Below, piece by piece: positions 6,287 through 7,645 of a stretch of DNA of 7,645 bases; position 1 is the stretch's first letter, and each line of letters starts with the position of its first letter. The position numbers and the translations under genes are program-made. Where the stretch lies: the NCBI GenBank assembly GCA_002395905.1, contig DGVK01000214.1:1-7645 (forward strand), read 5' to 3'. A model generated the notes under the pieces. The model was given only the letters and a program-made list of their open reading frames with translations. It had not been told where the DNA came from and did not search any database. Source of the stretch: Verrucomicrobia bacterium UBA4286 (GTDB lineage Bacteria > Verrucomicrobiota > Kiritimatiellia > RFP12 > UBA1067).

Positions 6287-7645
6287 CTACTCTTCATGCC
6301 TGTTGAATACATTCTCGCCCGTGACTACATCCAGACGGCGGCCGTCCGCGATGAGGGTGAACGGACGGCTGCTCTTTACCTTTATCTCGTCCGCCGTGGC
6401 GGCAATGTCGCAGACGACTTTGCCGAAGCGGTAGTTCTCCACGCCTACGCGCCCTTCCGGCGCCTTGGGGAAGTCGCAGACGAGCGTATTCGCAAATGCG
6501 TCGGCGCTCTTCACGCCGATCACGTCCTCGATGAACATCGAAATCGGGCCGAGCGCGGACCAACCGCAGAAATCGGGGCGCACGAACGCGGGCGATTTCG
6601 CGTAGCTCCCCGGCTTGGCCTCGGTAGGCGAATAGTCCTCCCATATCGTGTGCGGCTCGACATTCGTGTAGACGTTGTACATGTGCGCGAGCGTCTTCAG
6701 CGACATCTCCCGCGCAAGCGCCCAGTCGCCGTAGGCGTCGAGCGCCTTTACGGTCATATACGCGGTCGGCAGCCACAGACAGCCGCGGCAGTAGCCGCCT
6801 CCAGGCAGGAAATCCGGGTCGCTGCGCGAAAGGCACGGCATCGGCAGCTCTCCGCCGAATGTGCGGGGGTCGCGCAGCTTCTCTTCAAGCCTGTCGGCCA
6901 TTGCGCGCGTCGGCATTTCGGCCAGCATCGGCCAGAACGAAGCTATCGTCGCCACCTTCACCTTCGCGCGGTTCGACTCGAGAATGTCGTAGTAGAAACC
7001 GTCCGCCTCGTCCCAATAAAGCGTGTTGAGCTTGTCGCGCGCCTCGGCCCACTTCGCGCGCCACGCCGCCGCCTCGTCCGCGCGGCCGAGCAGTTCTGCG
7101 ATGCGCGAGAGGCAGAGCGCCGAAAGCCCCTGCTGGGCGAGAGCGTCAAGCCAGAGCAGGTCGGGGTTGTCCGGACAGAGGTCGGGGTCGCACTCCGCCT
7201 TTGCGCCGGTTTTGCCGCGCGGCGAGTTGTCCATGCCGCTCGGCCATCCGGCCCAGTGGTAGCCGTCGGCGCACTTCTTGATGCGGACCTTCTCTGCGGT
7301 TCCGTGCGGCTGAGGGGCCGCCGGGTCGAAGGCGTCGAACATCTCGTACCACCGCTGAAGCCAGCGCTTTTCGGCATAGACTTTCTCCAGCCGCGCCTTG
7401 TCGCCGGTCTGAAGGGCATGGGCGTATTCCGCCCACGCGAATATCGGCGGATTGTCGGGATGGTGTATCTTGAAATCGAGGAGTTTTCCTTCGAGGCAGC
7501 CTTCGGGACCCCAGCAGGCGGAATTGCCTACCACCTTGGGAAGAGGCGCGTCATCAGGCGCAAGCATGATCTCGTAAAAGTTCTCCAGCGACTCCACGCC
7601 CGGGAACTCCTCAGGCAGGTATTTGCAGAAGAACACCATGAAGCA
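6287..7645 (-). CDS. GH63/MGH1-like (alpha/alpha)6-barrel glycoside hydrolase, 5' part outside the window
   Basis: This is the C-terminal portion of an inverting glycosidase related to GH63 and mannosylglycerate-hydrolase-like enzymes. The frame stays open to the window edge. The ATG at 7639 falls inside conserved domain sequence (FFCKYLPEEFPGV), so it is not the true start and any signal peptide is out of view. Counting from that Met, typical motifs are NPPIFAWAEY (63-72), SGMDNSPR (134-141; D137 is the likely general acid), a GCLWLPTAYM segment (286-295) and TIWEDYSP (331-338; E334 is the likely base region). A short beta-rich tail of about 60 residues (from about 391) follows the barrel. 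Members act on alpha-glucosides, alpha-mannosides or related oligosaccharides; the substrate here cannot be set. The TAG abuts the sigma-factor frame, so the two are probably co-transcribed. Fold and clan-level assignment are strong, exact family less so. Confidence 0.88.
   Translation of the reverse strand, partial: CFMVFFCKYLPEEFPGVESLENFYEIMLAPDDAPLPKVVGNSACWGPEGCLEGKLLDFKIHHPDNPPIFAWAEYAHALQTGDKARLEKVYAEKRWLQRWYEMFDAFDPAAPQPHGTAEKVRIKKCADGYHWAGWPSGMDNSPRGKTGAKAECDPDLCPDNPDLLWLDALAQQGLSALCLSRIAELLGRADEAAAWRAKWAEARDKLNTLYWDEADGFYYDILESNRAKVKVATIASFWPMLAEMPTRAMADRLEEKLRDPRTFGGELPMPCLSRSDPDFLPGGGYCRGCLWLPTAYMTVKALDAYGDWALAREMSLKTLAHMYNVYTNVEPHTIWEDYSPTEAKPGSYAKSPAFVRPDFCGWSALGPISMFIEDVIGVKSADAFANTLVCDFPKAPEGRVGVENYRFGKVVCDIAATADEIKVKSSRPFTLIADGRRLDVVTGENVFNRHEE

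Overview
The window is about 64-80% GC over most of its length (two hand-counted 60-base blocks gave 48/60 in the membrane-anchor segment of the 3483-5744 gene and 30/60 in its secreted part). Nearly all of it is one tightly packed gene series read on the minus strand, from the right edge to the left. The combination of an ECF sigma factor, a LamG-containing surface protein with an N-terminal membrane anchor, secreted glycosidases and a Tat-exported phosphoesterase suggests a glycan-degrading member of the Planctomycetes-Verrucomicrobia-Chlamydiae group. A Kiritimatiellota-like gut or sediment lineage is my best guess. It rests on overall style, not on a marker gene, so it is an inference.

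In transcription order the genes are: (1) the 3' part of an (alpha/alpha)6-barrel glycoside hydrolase of the GH63/MGH1-like type (6287-7645, cut by the window edge); (2) an ECF RNA polymerase sigma factor (5741-6286); (3) a 753-codon ORF (3483-5744) that joins a short cytoplasmic and single-TM, anti-sigma-like module to a complete signal peptide plus LamG-type secreted protein; (4) a Tat-exported calcineurin-type metallophosphoesterase (2490-3458); (5) a secreted clan GH-A-like glycosidase of 792 residues (115-2493). Gaps are zero to a few tens of bases. Two junctions overlap by four bases (TTGA at 5741-5744, ATGA at 2490-2493), which points to one operon with translational coupling. The only real non-coding stretch is the left 114 bases, which hold two short perfect palindromes, one of them inside a 10-base direct repeat.

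The simplest reading is a self-regulated glycan-use unit. The sigma factor would be held by the membrane-anchored product just downstream of it, and the exported enzymes and LamG protein would act on an external glycan. The most notable point is ORF (3). At codon 132 there is an ATG with a perfect AGGAGG eight bases upstream and a textbook Sec signal peptide after it, in the same frame as the anti-sigma-like part. The base composition also changes close to that point. Either two proteins are made from one frame, or a stop codon between two genes has been lost, or this is a real fusion resembling RsgI-type polysaccharide sensors. No RNA genes, CRISPR arrays, transposase genes or clear intrinsic terminators were seen.
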